64,000 bases of DNA from Atrichornis clamosus (taxonomy: Eukaryota > Chordata > Aves > Passeriformes > Menuridae): the NCBI GenBank assembly GCA_013400975.1, contig WBMZ01009010.1, positions 41,594 through 105,593 of the forward strand, read 5' to 3'. The position numbers and the translations under genes are program-made. The notes under the pieces are model-generated. The model saw only the letters and a list, made by a program, of their open reading frames with translations. It was not told where the DNA came from and did no database searches. Below are positions 50,401 through 63,691 of this stretch, piece after piece (positions within the stretch are counted from its first letter, which is position 1; every line of letters begins with the position of its first letter).

Positions 50401-50801
50401 CACCATCTATTGGTCTAGCTTTTTGGCTACTAGAGCAAAACCAAGTGGAGAATTGCCCCAAACTGCCTTCAAAACAGATTACCAGCCTGAATTCAGGGTT
50501 CTGAAAAGGCTGTAGTATAAGACCGAGTAACAGGTGAGAGTAAGGGCAAACTCCTACTCTGGAAAACACAGAATTAAGAAAGAATCCGTAAGAGACAGGA
50601 ATTCAAGGTTAGCCCTCAAGATTCAATTTGCAAAAGCCCAGTTCATTGTCTATAAGTGGCCAGGAAACAAAGAGCTTTAAGATTATGCCCCAAGTTTTCC
50701 TTTGCTCGTTAACTGAAAGCATGTCCAGATTCTGGTATTTGTATACACAGGAAATCACATCTGAGCATTCCTGTCACACCGCATTTCTTCCTGTGATGGC
50801 G
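47426..50801. other. Upstream flank of AVPR1A; no gene or repeat seen
   Basis: About 3.4 kb, AT-rich, with open frames under 112 codons. No microsatellite longer than a few units is present apart from T runs near 49012-49027. Confidence 0.5.
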
Positions 50802-51386
50802 TGTTGTGGTCTAACCACAGTCAGCAACTGAGCACCAACAGCTGCTCGCGCAGGCCTCCCCAGTGGGATGGGGGAGAGAATCAGAAGGGTAAAAGTGCAG
50901 AAACACATGGGTTGAGATAAAGGCAGTTTAATAGGTAAAGCAAAAGCTTTGCACACAAGCAAAGTAAAACAGGGAATTCATTCACCACTTCCCATGGGCA
51001 GGCAGGTGTTCAGCCATCTCCAGGAAAGCAGGGCTCCATCATGTGTAACAGTGACTGGGAGGACAAACATCATCACTGAACATCCCACCCTTCCTGCTTC
51101 TTTCCCCAGCCTTATATGTTGGCCATGAAATCACATGGAGTGGGATATCGCTGGGGTCAGTTGGGGTCAGCTGTCCTGGCTGTATCCCCATCCCCTTATG
51201 CACCCCCAGTCCACTCACTGGTGGGGTGTTGTGAGAAGGAGAAAAGGCCTCGACTCTGTGTAAGCACTGCTCAGCAGTAACAAAAACATCCCTGGTATCA
51301 ACACAGTTTCCAGCTCAAATCCAAAATAGAGCCACCTACAAGTTATCATGGAGAAAATTAACTCTATCCCAGCCAAAACCAGCACA
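50802..51386 (-). mobile_element. Nearly complete solo LTR (bird endogenous retrovirus type), minus orientation
   Basis: Read on the minus strand it begins TGTGCTGGTTTTGGCTGGG at 51386 and ends ACCACAACA at 50802, with TG...CA ends. It has a TATA-like ACATATAAGGC near 51113 and a poly(A)-type ATTAAA within GCTTTACCTATTAAACTG near 50930. Length is 585 bp. Flanks TGGCG (50797-50801) and TGGAG (51387-51391) look like a 5-bp target duplication with one mismatch. No viral genes are attached. Confidence 0.85.
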
Positions 51387-52129
51387 TGGAGGTTGACTGT
51401 GGTATTCAGGTGGTATCACAGAAGAGCCTGTGCAGCTAAATATCACCAGAAGCAGCATGTTGCTCTTTTTTCTTTTGCCTCCTTCCTTGTATCCTTTGCT
51501 GACCTGGTTGACAGCAATCAAGGACTTCAGGATGCAGAGTTCTACCATTCCACTGAGGAAATGTTAACACAGCAGCTTCCCAGCCTGTCTGGATTTCAAG
51601 GCAGTGAAGGAAATTGGCTTTTGAAGGGTTGATCGGCCTTTGCATGTTTATAACCTCGTGGCAGGAACATATCAAAACAACATGCTGAAAGCTCCTGCCT
51701 TTCCCCATTGAATTACATGGCTCAGACTTTCATCATGTCCAAGACACAATAAAAATCTGTGTGAGACAGTTTAACTAGAGCCTCAGGCAGCAGATCTCTC
51801 ATTAAATCTGACAGATTAAAGTCGTTAGGACATAAATCCACAGAATCATTCAATGCTGTCATTAGCAGAATAAGAAAAATTTAGAACTGAGCTTCCTCAC
51901 ATTATACGTACCTGGTGGATTTGTGTAATCTCAGACTTCCCAGACCTGAAAGAGACTTAATATGCATTTTGTGCTTCTACAGATATTGCTTCAGTGTTTT
52001 TGCTTTAAGCACGTAATCAGTAGTTTTACCTCTCAGTTATCTTATTTCAGATATGTAAAAATGTTCTTGTTGCCTTGAACCAGTTTCTAAATTACTCCTA
52101 TCTAGAACTTAATTCCATCTGTAACCTAC
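51387..52129. other. Spacer between two LTRs; no gene seen
   Basis: AT-rich unique sequence with no recognised repeats or open frames of note. Confidence 0.5.
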
Positions 52130-53172
52130 TGTCATGGGCTGATGCAGGTTGGATGTCAGGTGTCCACCAAAGACACACTATCACTCCCCTCCTCAGCTGA
52201 ACAAGGAAGAGAAAAATATAAGGAAAACTGGTGTGTCAGGGTAAAGACAGGGAGAAAACACTCACAGGCAACACAGACTCAATTTGAGAAAATTAAGTTT
52301 AATTTATTATCAATCAGATCAGAGTAGGATAATGAAAAATAAACCCAAATCTTAAAAACACCTTCCCCCCACCCCTCCCTTCTTCTCAGGTTTAACTTCA
52401 CAATAGAATTCTCTACCTACTCCTCACCAGAGGCACAGTGGATGGAGAATGGGAACTGTGGTCAGTTCATCACACAGCTCTGCTGCTCCTTCCTTCTCAG
52501 AGACAGGACCCCTTACACGCTTCCCCTGCTCCAGTGCGGGGCCACTCCCACGGGAGACAGCCCTCCATAAGCTTTTCCAATGTGAGACCTTCCCACAGGC
52601 TGCAGTTTCTCATGAGTTACTCCAGCGTAGGTCCCTTTCCACAGTTTGCAGTTCTTCAGGAATAGAGTGCTCCAGCATAAGTCCCCCTTGGAGTCACAAG
52701 TCCTGCCAGCAAACCTGCTCCAGCATGGGCTTCCCACAGGGTCACAGTATCCACCAGGCATCCACTGCTCTTGTATGAGCTCTTCCACGGGCTGGAGGTG
52801 GATCTCTGCTCCATCATGGACCTCCATGGGCTGCAGGGGGACAGCCTGGCTCACCACAGTCTTCACCATGGGCTGCAGGAAAATTTCAGCTTCAGCACCT
52901 GGAGCACATCCTTCCTTACTGACCTTGGTGTCTGCAGAGTCATTTCTCACATATTCTCATTCCCATCTCTAGCTGCAGTTCCACAGGGGCTTTTCCCCCC
53001 TTCTTAACCCGTTATCCCAGAGGCACTACCAACTGCTGCTGATGGGTGTGGCCTTGGCCAGCAGCAGGACTGTTTGGGAGCCATCCGGCACTGGCTCTGT
53101 TGGACACAGGGGAAGCTCCTGACAGCTTCGCACCGAGGCTGTACCCCCTGCCCGCCCCCTCCGTTACTGGCA
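52130..53172 (-). mobile_element. LTR of a second bird ERV family, with internal ~50-bp degenerate repeats, minus orientation
   Basis: The body holds the block CATGGACCTCCATGGGCTGC, ACTGACCTTGGTGTCTGCAG and TGGCACTGGCTCTGTTGGAC, characteristic of a widespread bird LTR (ERVL-like by memory). The minus orientation is taken from an AATAAA (within 52290-52320, minus) near one end. TG at 52130 and CA at 53171-53172 are plausible ends, but no clear target duplication was found, so limits are approximate. No coding sequence is attached. Confidence 0.75.
52529..52880. repeat. Degenerate ~50-bp tandem repeat inside the LTR
   Basis: The motif CTCCAGCATGGG or a variant recurs at about 52529, 52576, 52620, 52670, 52721, 52771, 52808 and 52860 (spacings 37-52), usually followed by a CCCACRGG-type block. 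Confidence 0.65.
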
Positions 53173-56100
53173 AAAGTAATAGTATAAAGAAACTGAAGTT
53201 TAAGGGTTATTCCTGTGATTTCTTATCAGACAATACTTGACATAGTGAGGAGCAAGTCTTTAAAAAATATAATAGTAGTAATAAAAGTTCTCCTCAGGCA
53301 TTTAAAATAATAGGAAAGGATACAGACAATCTGTGCATGACAATTTTTCTGAGGGACTTAGCTGCAACTGACAATGATACTATCAACAGATTCTAGAAAA
53401 TGGTGCATTTGTGTAAAAGCTAGTCATTGTACAAAATTGCTTAATTTATCCTGGAACTATGTGAAGAACGGAAAGCATATTGTGTTTGAGAATACACTGG
53501 CAGAGCATTACTGCTTCATAATTCTAATTGAAAGACAAAGTCACTTAACATTTATGGAATAAAGGTAATAATGCTTCTGTTTATGATAAAATTTATTTTA
53601 GTAGCTATCATTAAGAAACGTTCTAAAGCATTTTAAAATTAATTGGTTTTGAAACTGTATGTCAGTTTTCTCATGGTGATGATTTTGAAGAGCCTGCTGA
53701 CATGCAATATTCATGATTGATGCAGAATATGATGCAACCATTATATAGAGAAAACACCTCTCAAAATAATTTGTACTGAAAATATTGTGGCAGCTGCATT
53801 CTCACAAGCTTGGTAATTCAGGGTGCTGCCATCACACTCATTTTACCACTACATTCCTGAGAAATAGGATCCAGTCTTTACCAGGCTGGAGGAGGTTCAA
53901 ATGCCAGCTAGACTTACGGATGCTTATATACATTCAATTTTCAGTTTCTACATGACTATCCTCTGTGAGACTGCCCTCTCCATATAAAGCCCAATCCTCT
54001 CTGGAAAAAAGCTGGCTAAAAATGTTTTAATCAAAATACTTTTTCATTAGAATGCCAGTTTAAGGATCCTGAAGGCTGCAAATGTGTTGCTCGCTTTTAC
54101 CTGATCTGTGCCCTGCAATATATTCGACATGAAGAAACAAAGAACACATTCCCTATTTCCAGTGTGTCTTCTCTTTTCACATACCCTGTCCCTATCTGAG
54201 CCCCCAAGAAGCTGGCAGTGCTGACTGCACAGGCTCTTGTCTGTTCAAGCCTCTCCAGAGAGAAAACAAAATAAATATTGGTATTGAGGAGAGCAGAGAA
54301 GACTCAGACATTGACAGCCAGAGAGAAGGAAGCTGAAACACAGGTCAGGGAGGTAGGTGGGTTTTGGAGCTGTCTGTAGGGTAATGTGTGAGTATGTGAA
54401 AGGAGAATTCAGTGTGATAAGCAGCAGCAGCTCTGTGTCAGAGGCATGGGCAAGAGATGCCCTGGTGCCTCAGCCTTAGTTTCACACACTGGTGAGGATA
54501 AATTTGGGGGTTGAAGAAGACCAACAGATGAAAAGAGAAAAAGAGGGAATGATCAATGATATTTAGATGATGCAGTGAGTATCTTGGCTGCTGATTTCAT
54601 TGTGGGTTTTGGGGTTTTTTTAAACTCACGTAGGTACAGACTGGTAGTTAGAACCCCTAGGTCAAATATGGCCTGACTAGTGTGTAGGAATACAGGTTGC
54701 TATAAGTTAAATTGTATCATGGCAAGCACTTAGACAGGGAGAACTTTTGGACGTTAATTACTGCAGATTTAGGGCCCTTTGAGGAATTCTTACTTTATAC
54801 TTTAATCTAGTACAGTTTATAATTTTCACTCCAAACAAGTTCTCTACCTGGCAGTCTTAAGCAGGCTCTCTTTGCACTTCCCTTATCATTGTATTTAGCA
54901 GTTCTATATCATATAACATTTTACTTGTTCCTTTTATGACCAGAGGAAAATTTGTATGCTTCTATGATAAAGAAGGATAATAAAGCAATAAATTTTAGAG
55001 GATAGGAGGTACTAACAAACCAGCTAGCATGACCTGAGAGGCAAAACATTTCCATGAGATATAGCCAAGCTATAAGCCAAAGCATATAATTTTATATCTA
55101 GTGAATAAACATTTTTAATGGTTTCTGGCTAAGTTTTGCCATTACATTGCTTATGCTTGATCTGCCAATAGCAGGATTAGTAAACCATGTGAAATGGCTT
55201 TTTTGGACTACAGAAAATAGGTTTTATATTTTAATTTTCTGTCAGCTGTACAAGGAGGAACAGAGGTGATTGCAGTAGAGTAGCTAGATCCAGATCACAC
55301 TCAGATAGAACAGAGGAGTAAAGAACCCTTGAAACAGAATTCTACAACTAGAATCTAGAGCACAGCTTTCCTGAAACTTTCTTAGACTTCTAAGAGCATT
55401 TACACATGAGCCTTTTCAAAAGGAAAGAAGAAAAAGCTTTTCCTTGCTTTTCTCAAAAACTAAAAGTGAAATCTTCCTAGAAGTGATTTTTATGGAAGGC
55501 TTCCATTCATGTTTGCTTTCAGTGGTGTCTCCTGAAGGCCTGTATCATTTACTGAAAAGTAAATGGCACGATTTCATACTGGTTGTGATTTTCTTTGAAT
55601 CTTTTCTAACTGGTACAGAAAACATCAGGTTACATATTTCATCTAGCGAAGCCCTGGGAATTACTAGGAGAGCATGTCTAAGGAAGTGTAGTTCATGTAC
55701 AAATACAGCATCAATATCATCCAGAACAAACCTTCAAACATTGCACTAGTTAATTTCCTGATATTACAACCACAGGAATGGCAGTAAAATATATGATCTA
55801 AAGTCACATTTAGTGCTCAAATTCTTAGGTAGTTCAGAGCTTGAATAAATTTGGTATGCTGTATGAAAGTAAGTTCTTTAACATTATGGACTTTGTGTTT
55901 AAATTGGCTGCTGTTGCTTTATTTCAGTCCTTCAGGTCCTCTGCCTACAACTTAGCAATAGAGCCTTACAACACGTGTGTAACATCTATGCCCCTACTTG
56001 TGAGAATTGTGATTTTCTCTAAGTTCTTACACCCTCAACATTATGGGTCATCCCTATCTTATTATTTCAAGTGAGTTCTAGGAAATGTTTGTCCCTGTTT

Positions 56101-56660
56101 TGAACAAGGCAGCATCCTTCTTCTGTTTCTGTCACTGTCACCACCACCACCAGTATGAGAGGAGATCCAGTGAAAGAGAGATGACCTGATCTTCCCCAGG
56201 AGGCTGAGTCTGTTATCTGGGGGACAAGTGTATCCCTACAGCTGCCACAGAGCACACCTATTCATTTGCCTATTACTAGTACAGTAATTAAACTGTCTAT
56301 TAAAGTAGTACTTTTGATTAATATTTCAATGTATTTCCAGTTAATATTCATGTTGACTGGTACTGATCTTATTTATTTATTAATTCCTTGAAGTTATTAA
56401 AGCCCTTGACATTATTAAGATGAGTAGATGAGATGAACTGCCATTTTCAGTTCCTGAGCAGTACAACATCTTCAGCCGTTGTAGAGATGCAGCTTCTGCT
56501 GAAGTGTGACTTCTTGTAGTGTGCATTTAATATAGCCTCCCCTTCTGCTACTTCATTACCACCTTGTGCATTACAAACATTTTCCAGTTATGGAACTAGA
56601 AGATACCTTACCAACAGGAATCAGAAGCTTTGTACAGAAGTCTGTTCTGGCCCACTCACT

Positions 56661-56709
56661 AGAAGAACTTTTAGAAGAAATTTTAGAAGAAATTTTAAAA
56701 GAAATATTT
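56661..56709. repeat. 12-bp minisatellite, four units
   Basis: AGAAGAAATTTT-type unit repeated four times with few changes. Confidence 0.85.
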
Positions 56710-58950
56710 AGGGGAGCTATAGAAGGTAATGAAATCAACAACTAGAAAGGATAAGTTGCTAAAAGTGGATTTTCATGAAATTTAGAACTGTAAAGCTGCC
56801 ACCTTACAGATTCAAGTCAAAAGATAACCATGTCCCAAATTCTGCATTAACAAAACAAAAGAACCTAACACAACAAATAATTAAGTCTTCTAAATTTATA
56901 TTCTGCTGGCTTAATTGTTAGTAGAGGGGCTTTAGAAGATGCATTGTTGCAGCTTTCAACCTCTCAGAAGGAAGCCTTGGGTAGCTCTCTGAAATTAGCA
57001 GAGCTAACTCTGACAAACTGAAACACTAAGAGCTGGTAATGCAAGAGGTGCACATGAATTTACCTAGTCAGTGCATAAAAAGATTTGATCAGACAATTCA
57101 CAAGTTATTTGGCATATGGAACAAGTTCAGAAATAAAAAAGGCAAGTAAGTGGAGCATTCCCAAATTCAGGAAGTGTCCCAAGACTTCAGTGTTGTCTCA
57201 GTGCTGACTCAATTGTTAAAACTAAAGCTGGTCATCATCTAGACCCCCCTGTCTAGAGATGTGACTGGCAACTCCCCTGTATAAATGATGTAAAGAAATT
57301 CATGGCCAGTGAATGATTCTGAACTAGATACTGGCGACATTGCTTCCATACAAGAAATCCTGGATAAGACTACCTGAAATACTGAGAAATCTTCATTTCA
57401 ACTTCTTCCTGCCCTCTAGGACTGGCAACAATCAATCTTTAAACACCAAACATCTTTTCACAGTCCATCATGCCTCATATGCCATTTGACAGTGTCATCA
57501 ACGTGTCATCAACAAGGAAGGCAGGACAAGAAGGGAGGACACCTACAGAGCATCAAGAGCCAGACACCTAAGCTGGTGCTATTTATTCAGCTCAGAGGTA
57601 AATGTTAGACTGCAACATCCCAGATGAGTTTACCAGAATACAGTACAAATTTTAGGTTAAACAACTCCTTTTAATAGCTGTAGTATGATGCAAAAGGTGC
57701 CACTTTTAATTTAAATATGAGTAATATTTAATTTAATTTAAATATGAATAGCAATGCTCATTAACAAATTTATGTATTGAAAGCTGACATGAACTAACCT
57801 CAGTAGAAAATCTTAGCAACTATTAGTTTGCTGAACAATATATATTTTTAAGTCTCCTTTAAAGTGACTGCTTCACACAGTTCCATAGATGCTGTGGAGA
57901 ATACTAGTTACGACTAATAAAGTGACAAATGTGCCTGAATAGGCATTCAGAGGGGTCATTAAGATTTGGTCTACTCTTTCTTGCTTCTCTGGCTGATGAT
58001 GCTGCATGTGCTTGAATAGAATGACTCTGCACTACATTAAAACATCCTTACCTGCCTGACAACCTTAATACAGTTCCTATTAAAATCAGCAGGGAAGAAC
58101 TCTAGATAAATTCAGAATATGCAGCAAGGACTGGCTTAACCTCCATACATTTTAACTTCTGTGGTTGTACTGTAGATGTTGTAGTGTAGGCACAAAGCCA
58201 TTAATTAAGCAATACAATCTTCCACAGCATCATCATGCACTTTTATGTTCATAGTTTAGTTCATCAATATGCAAGAAGTTTGATTTTAAAGTGCATGATG
58301 CAAAAATGATGCCTGATTTCTCTGTATGAAGAGGAAAATTCTCTCTTCCATTACCAGGTTCACTTAGCCACAAAAGCTTTTTTCTGAAAGGATTTAGTTT
58401 ACCTGCAGAATGAGATATTTCTTCTGTAGTAGGAGTAAACATAGATAAAAATTATGTTGGACTATACAGATCTCTTTAGACTTTCTGGGACCAGATGATA
58501 AGGCAATCACCAAGGAGTTGTTGTGCATATTGCACATTACTGTGAAACAAGCAGATAGACAGTGCAATAGGAAGAAACAGAATGGGATTTAATATAAGGT
58601 AAAATCCTGGTGGTTTTGTTTCACTTCCAAGAAAGTGAACTGATTTTTTTTCTAAATGCATTGGGATGTATGGATACAAAAAGAATATTTGCATAACAGG
58701 TGACTGCACAAGATAACAAAGCTAGGCAGACTGAGCTGTCCCATGTATGTGCTAACACTTACTAAGGAACATTGCAGATTTACTTATGATACAGTGATCG
58801 TATCCAAATGTTTTTTATGAGAACATGAGGAAATTAATTTCCTCAAACAAAATTAATAAATGTATACAACAATTAAAAGAAACGCATGCAGCATTTCCCC
58901 ATTGCTTCTTTGTAATCGATTTCCTATCTTTCTGGGTTTATAAAAAAAGT

Positions 58951-58994
58951 CAAAAACCAAACCAAACCAACCAAACAAACCCCACAAAAAACCC
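58951..58994. repeat. A/C-rich low-complexity tract
   Basis: CAAACC-type units (ACCAAACCAAACCAACCAAA) and an A run over about 44 bases. Confidence 0.8.
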
Positions 58995-61900
58995 ACTATA
59001 TAAGGACTTGGAGCGACTTGTATGTACATTGCAGATGCCACAGGAGAGGCCTCCTGCACTTTGCAGAAGAGTATGTAGAATAGACCAAGTGTTTTGAATT
59101 GTTATCTCTTGTTTATCATTTGTGCATTGAATCAAGACAGCAGTGGGGCAGGTGCCTAAATGCTCCTGTAGAACAGTTGCTTTCCCAAGTAAGGCGTTCT
59201 GATACCCAAACCCTACAGAAATGCTGTTTATTTTCTAAACCAACACTATGCAGTAGATAAGAAGCACTGTAGAGATGAAATACTTTTTTAGAGATGAAAT
59301 CACTTAGAGAGATGAACTATTTGCCAGAATGACACATGCCTAGCATTTTGGGGACTGAGACAAATTTAGAAATATAACGTCCCAATTATTTTCTTGTGCC
59401 TAATACATTAATTAAATGTAACTTATATAAGTAAGTCTGTCCTGCATTTTGCAGAATTTGAGCTTTCATTTACAAACAAAAAATACATAGCTTATGTAGA
59501 TATGACGATATAACCTATTCAGGCAGGGTATCTACCTTATAAACTGAATCTGGAGACAGTGTATAACAGTGGATCTGAAATAAGAGAGTTTCTCTTTAAA
59601 GACTCCAGATCTGGAACCCATTTATGACTTCAAAGGGCAACATACTTGTATATAACTCTTTTACTAAGGGATAAGCTGTTTCTGTTGAAATTCATTTTAG
59701 GGAGGGAATAAAAAGTGCTACAGCAAAGGAAATTCAGGAGTGACAGGAGAAGAGACAAGAAACAGGAAAGAGGGAAGCAAAGAGAATAGAAGAAATGAAG
59801 AAAGATCAAATGCTATTAAGAGGACATTGCCCATAATGATGAAATATCTGGGGTTTTGGCTGTAATGGTCAAAGCATAGAGGAGAGGCAAGATTTGTAGG
59901 TGATATCAGCACTAATGATTTGTATCAGTTGCTTTAATGAACTTATTACCTCTGCCTACCAATGTGACCTCTAGTACTGACAACCACCAGAAGCAGCTGA
60001 ATGTTTTCTGTCAGAAACTTTGGTTGTCTTGGGCTTTTGCCTATGTGCTTTCATTTGTTGAGAGTATATTAAGGAAATGTTCACTCCTAATTTTTCAGGA
60101 TTTCATGGAAAATCCTTTAATCTAAGCCCCTCAAACTTTTCATTTTCCTGTGAAAAACTTAACATTGCTTGCAGCAGAAAACATCACTGAAAAGTAACAT
60201 TCTTTTTTGCTTAATAATTTTAATACATATAATTTTCCAATGAACATGACAATATTTTTCAAGCAAAAAGATTGAAATATGAAACTAACTTCACTGAACC
60301 AATGGAATTATCTGCTACCTAAAAGAACTGCCCTGGCTCACAACACTTCTTATTGCCAAACGGCTCAACTAATTTGTAACTATTTCCTACCACTACCTCA
60401 GAAGAGAAAAAGACAAGTTGCAGAGGCAGCTGCAATAGTAATCAGGAAGTGCAATTAAGCCATGTCAAAGGTGCAGAGCTCAAAGGATCCTGAGGGGCCA
60501 TCTAGGCACAAGGTAACTCAGCAAGCTGACTGTAGTCCAAGCAAATCTTGTCTTGCACAGAGGGGACAGGAAATATTTTGTGAATTTGTTTTTGCTGTGT
60601 AGTTCAGAGAAGCATTGCAGAAAATATGTGAAGAGTGCAAAGAGTAGTGAGAAGAAATCGCTGGAAGCAGGTGGGGAGTGAAAAGTGTATCTATTGGGAA
60701 AGTAGGGACTGAGGTGGGCAACAAGAAAATGTTTGTCAAAAAGACAGCAGAAATAGGAGACAGCAGGGCAAGGAGAGGTTGAGGTTGCACATGTTAGGAG
60801 TATGGACAAAGGGAGAGAAAACAGATCTGTTTCCCGACTCTTCTTAGAGTAAGGCATAAGGATACCGTGGCTTCTGTTGTAGTGTTTGCTGGGGCTGTGA
60901 TGGCAACAGACGGCTTCGTGTATTCCTTGGTGGTGTCTGTTGCTGAGACAAGGGAGGAAAGCGAGGTCAGAGCAGGCGCACAGGGCCTGGAAGGCATTAG
61001 CGATGCTTCTGCTGTGAGGTGCTTCCACAGGTTGTTCAGGCGTTAGCAGTGACCACAGCATGTCTGTCTCCCAGTGTCTGTCCAGCTGTCCAAATCTCCA
61101 TTCCACTGACACCCTGAAGGATGCAGGGTCACTTTCAATGCGTGAGTGACCTGGGCTCAGAAGCTTTTAGGACTCTTGCCAGGGTCACTGTCAAGTAGAC
61201 ACATAGTTTGGATACAGCTGCCTTAATCTGAAGGCAGTAATTTTTGGTATACAGACATAGGCTAAGCTTGCTGTCAGGATCCTTCTGGTTACTAATATGG
61301 TTATAGACACGGTCCTTTTGCAGGCAACTGAGTTTACCTGGGAAACAATTAACCTCTACTCCACCACCTGGCTGGTTTGATCTCCTCTCCACAGATCCCT
61401 GCATTGATCTACCTGTACATGGGCCTCTGGCTCTAGCTGACTTCTCTTATCACCTATGAAAAATGTGTTACCTTGAATTTCTCATGACTTTTGTCCCTTT
61501 AGAAGTTGCAAAGGGGTTAAAATAGCAACTGTGAGCTCTGCTCTGTAACTCATTGTAGAGTGTAGAGGTTGGAGAGAAAGTGACAGCAATGTATGTACAT
61601 AGTGTGGTACTACTGCAGCAGCAATGGCAGTGGAAAGCACTGCCTTAGTTCAGAGCACCCTTTCAGAGTCTATGGAAATACAAGGAAGGAGAGGGGAAAG
61701 AAAGGATACTTTGTGAATGGCACGAGAAGGTCAAATGCACATGCCTGCAGCACACACTCACACTTTCTTTCAAGTTCTTGTTTCTTCTCTTCTGCTTGAC
61801 ACACTGACCATGGAAATGTGTGCAGGACTCAGCTCACAGGGAGCAACTCTGCCAGACCAAACTCTGGAAATATTTATTCCAAGAACACAACATTTCATAT

Positions 61901-63691
61901 TCTCCCCTTGCTTTTCAAGTAGGATTACAATAGCTTCTCAGCATTAAAATAAGCTGAAATACTTCAAGCAAGTGCTATTTAAATTAAAGTTAATACATGG
62001 AACTTGTACTGTGGAATAAAATAAGTTTTTGTTGGTGCTTTAGATAGAGAAGAATTAAGATTAAATATGTTTTTTGTATGTAGAAACTTCTATCAGCATC
62101 AATAAATACAGCAAAGTCAGTGCTTGCCGTGTCCCAAATTCTTACACAGGTTTCTTCTTTCAGTCAATTTCAACAGGTTCACTGACACTCAAATATTTTG
62201 TTATAAGGATTGATAACTGCCACAGTAATGGGAGGCAGAATCATCCATTATCCAAATAACTTTGCAGTCAAGAACTAAGTAATACTTTAATTCCCTTACC
62301 TGCATTTCTGGTCATCTTCAAGTTCTGCATGAGCACCTCCAACCCAGGTTCTTGGGGTTTGAAATGCACCTGCAGTTCCTAGTCTATTTTAGACTATTAA
62401 CACTTCTGACTTAGAAGATTTTAAGTAAAATTTCATCTTAATAATAGCAAACCCATAATGGCTTGTTACTGAAGATAGTTTCACACAAATGCAGATAGTT
62501 TTGCACAAAAATTCTTACATTTTCTTCCACTAAAATAGTCTTCACTTCTTCTCCACCACCAGAAATGAGATAACCCTCATTTTTATGCTATTAGTAGGTA
62601 TTGGGAAAAGGAATATCTCCTTCCTTGTCTTTTCTTGGCCTATAGCTTCTGGCTAAATCACCCATTCCCCTCTTCTGCTGTCAAGCAGTATAAACAATTT
62701 CCCTGCACTGTTTGCTAGGATCCAGGAAACAAATGATAAACAGAAGCTTAAATCTATCACTAGCATATTTGGAGATAGAATGCACAAGGTCTGGCCTGCA
62801 TACTTGTCCCAAAGGAAAATGGGGTTTAAGTTGTGACTAGCACCATTGCCAGAAGAAGAAATCTTCCACCTTCAAATCTTAGGCATAGAATATTTTAAAT
62901 CACAAAAAACAGAGAATCTACAGGAGGTCTCAGTACAGCATCTCACAAAGGGCTCCTATGCACCTGGAGATGGAAACTTTCTCGCTCCCAAGAGCCCATG
63001 CAAAGGCAGGAAGACTCTGCATTGTGCTGAGGGGGAGAACTGGATGATCCTTCTCCCCAAATAGCATAAAGCACCAGGAGATCTCTCAGAGAAACTGCTC
63101 ATGGGGTGGAAGGACAATGGTAAAAGGAGCAATAAACCAACATGTTCTTTCAAATGCTTCTGAATTGTCTTGCAGAAGCACTTGGGACCTGGATGCAGTG
63201 ACACTTCTTTATGTCACCTGGGGTTCTGTCTGTGGCCAAATGTTACACATTTGCCAGGAGGGCTGGCATGCAAGAGATCTTATCAGCTGATTTGATTGGA
63301 GCTGGAGATTCAGCTCGTCCTGATGCCTCTCATGCTTACTTCCTTTGGTGAAATTAAGGCTTCACATGCAGAGTTTATCACCTGTAGCTCCAGAATCAAC
63401 CTAGTCCAGTGAACAGAACTGTGTTCTCCCCTTCCCCCTTGCACACCTCCTCACCTGCTTTGGGGGAATTTTGCACTGAAGTTTGTGGTCAAAGATGATA
63501 GAATTAAATTTCACAGGCTTTAAAAGAAACTTTAGAAACGCTGAACCATTCCTGTTATCATTCATCTACATTTTTGTAAAAATACTCAGTTCACACAGTG
63601 TTCAGTATTGGTGCCTGTCAGACCTGAAGGTTCTGTTTGCTCATCCAGATATCAAAAGGAAAAGGTGGAACACCCTGGGCATTTGTACCAT

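Larger units (their letters stand above)
53173..63691. other. Intergenic, about 10.5 kb; no gene seen
   Basis: AT-rich. The longest open frame is 210 codons on the minus strand (61112-60480), rich in Ser, Leu and Phe without a recognised domain. Short repeats at 56661-56709, 57703-57751 (a duplicated TTTAATTTAAATATGA) and 58951-58994 are the only other structure noticed. Confidence 0.5.

Noticed and set aside
50802..53172. The two LTRs as the two ends of one provirus
   Set aside because: They belong to different families by sequence, are separated by only about 740 bases of unique DNA and have no viral genes between them.
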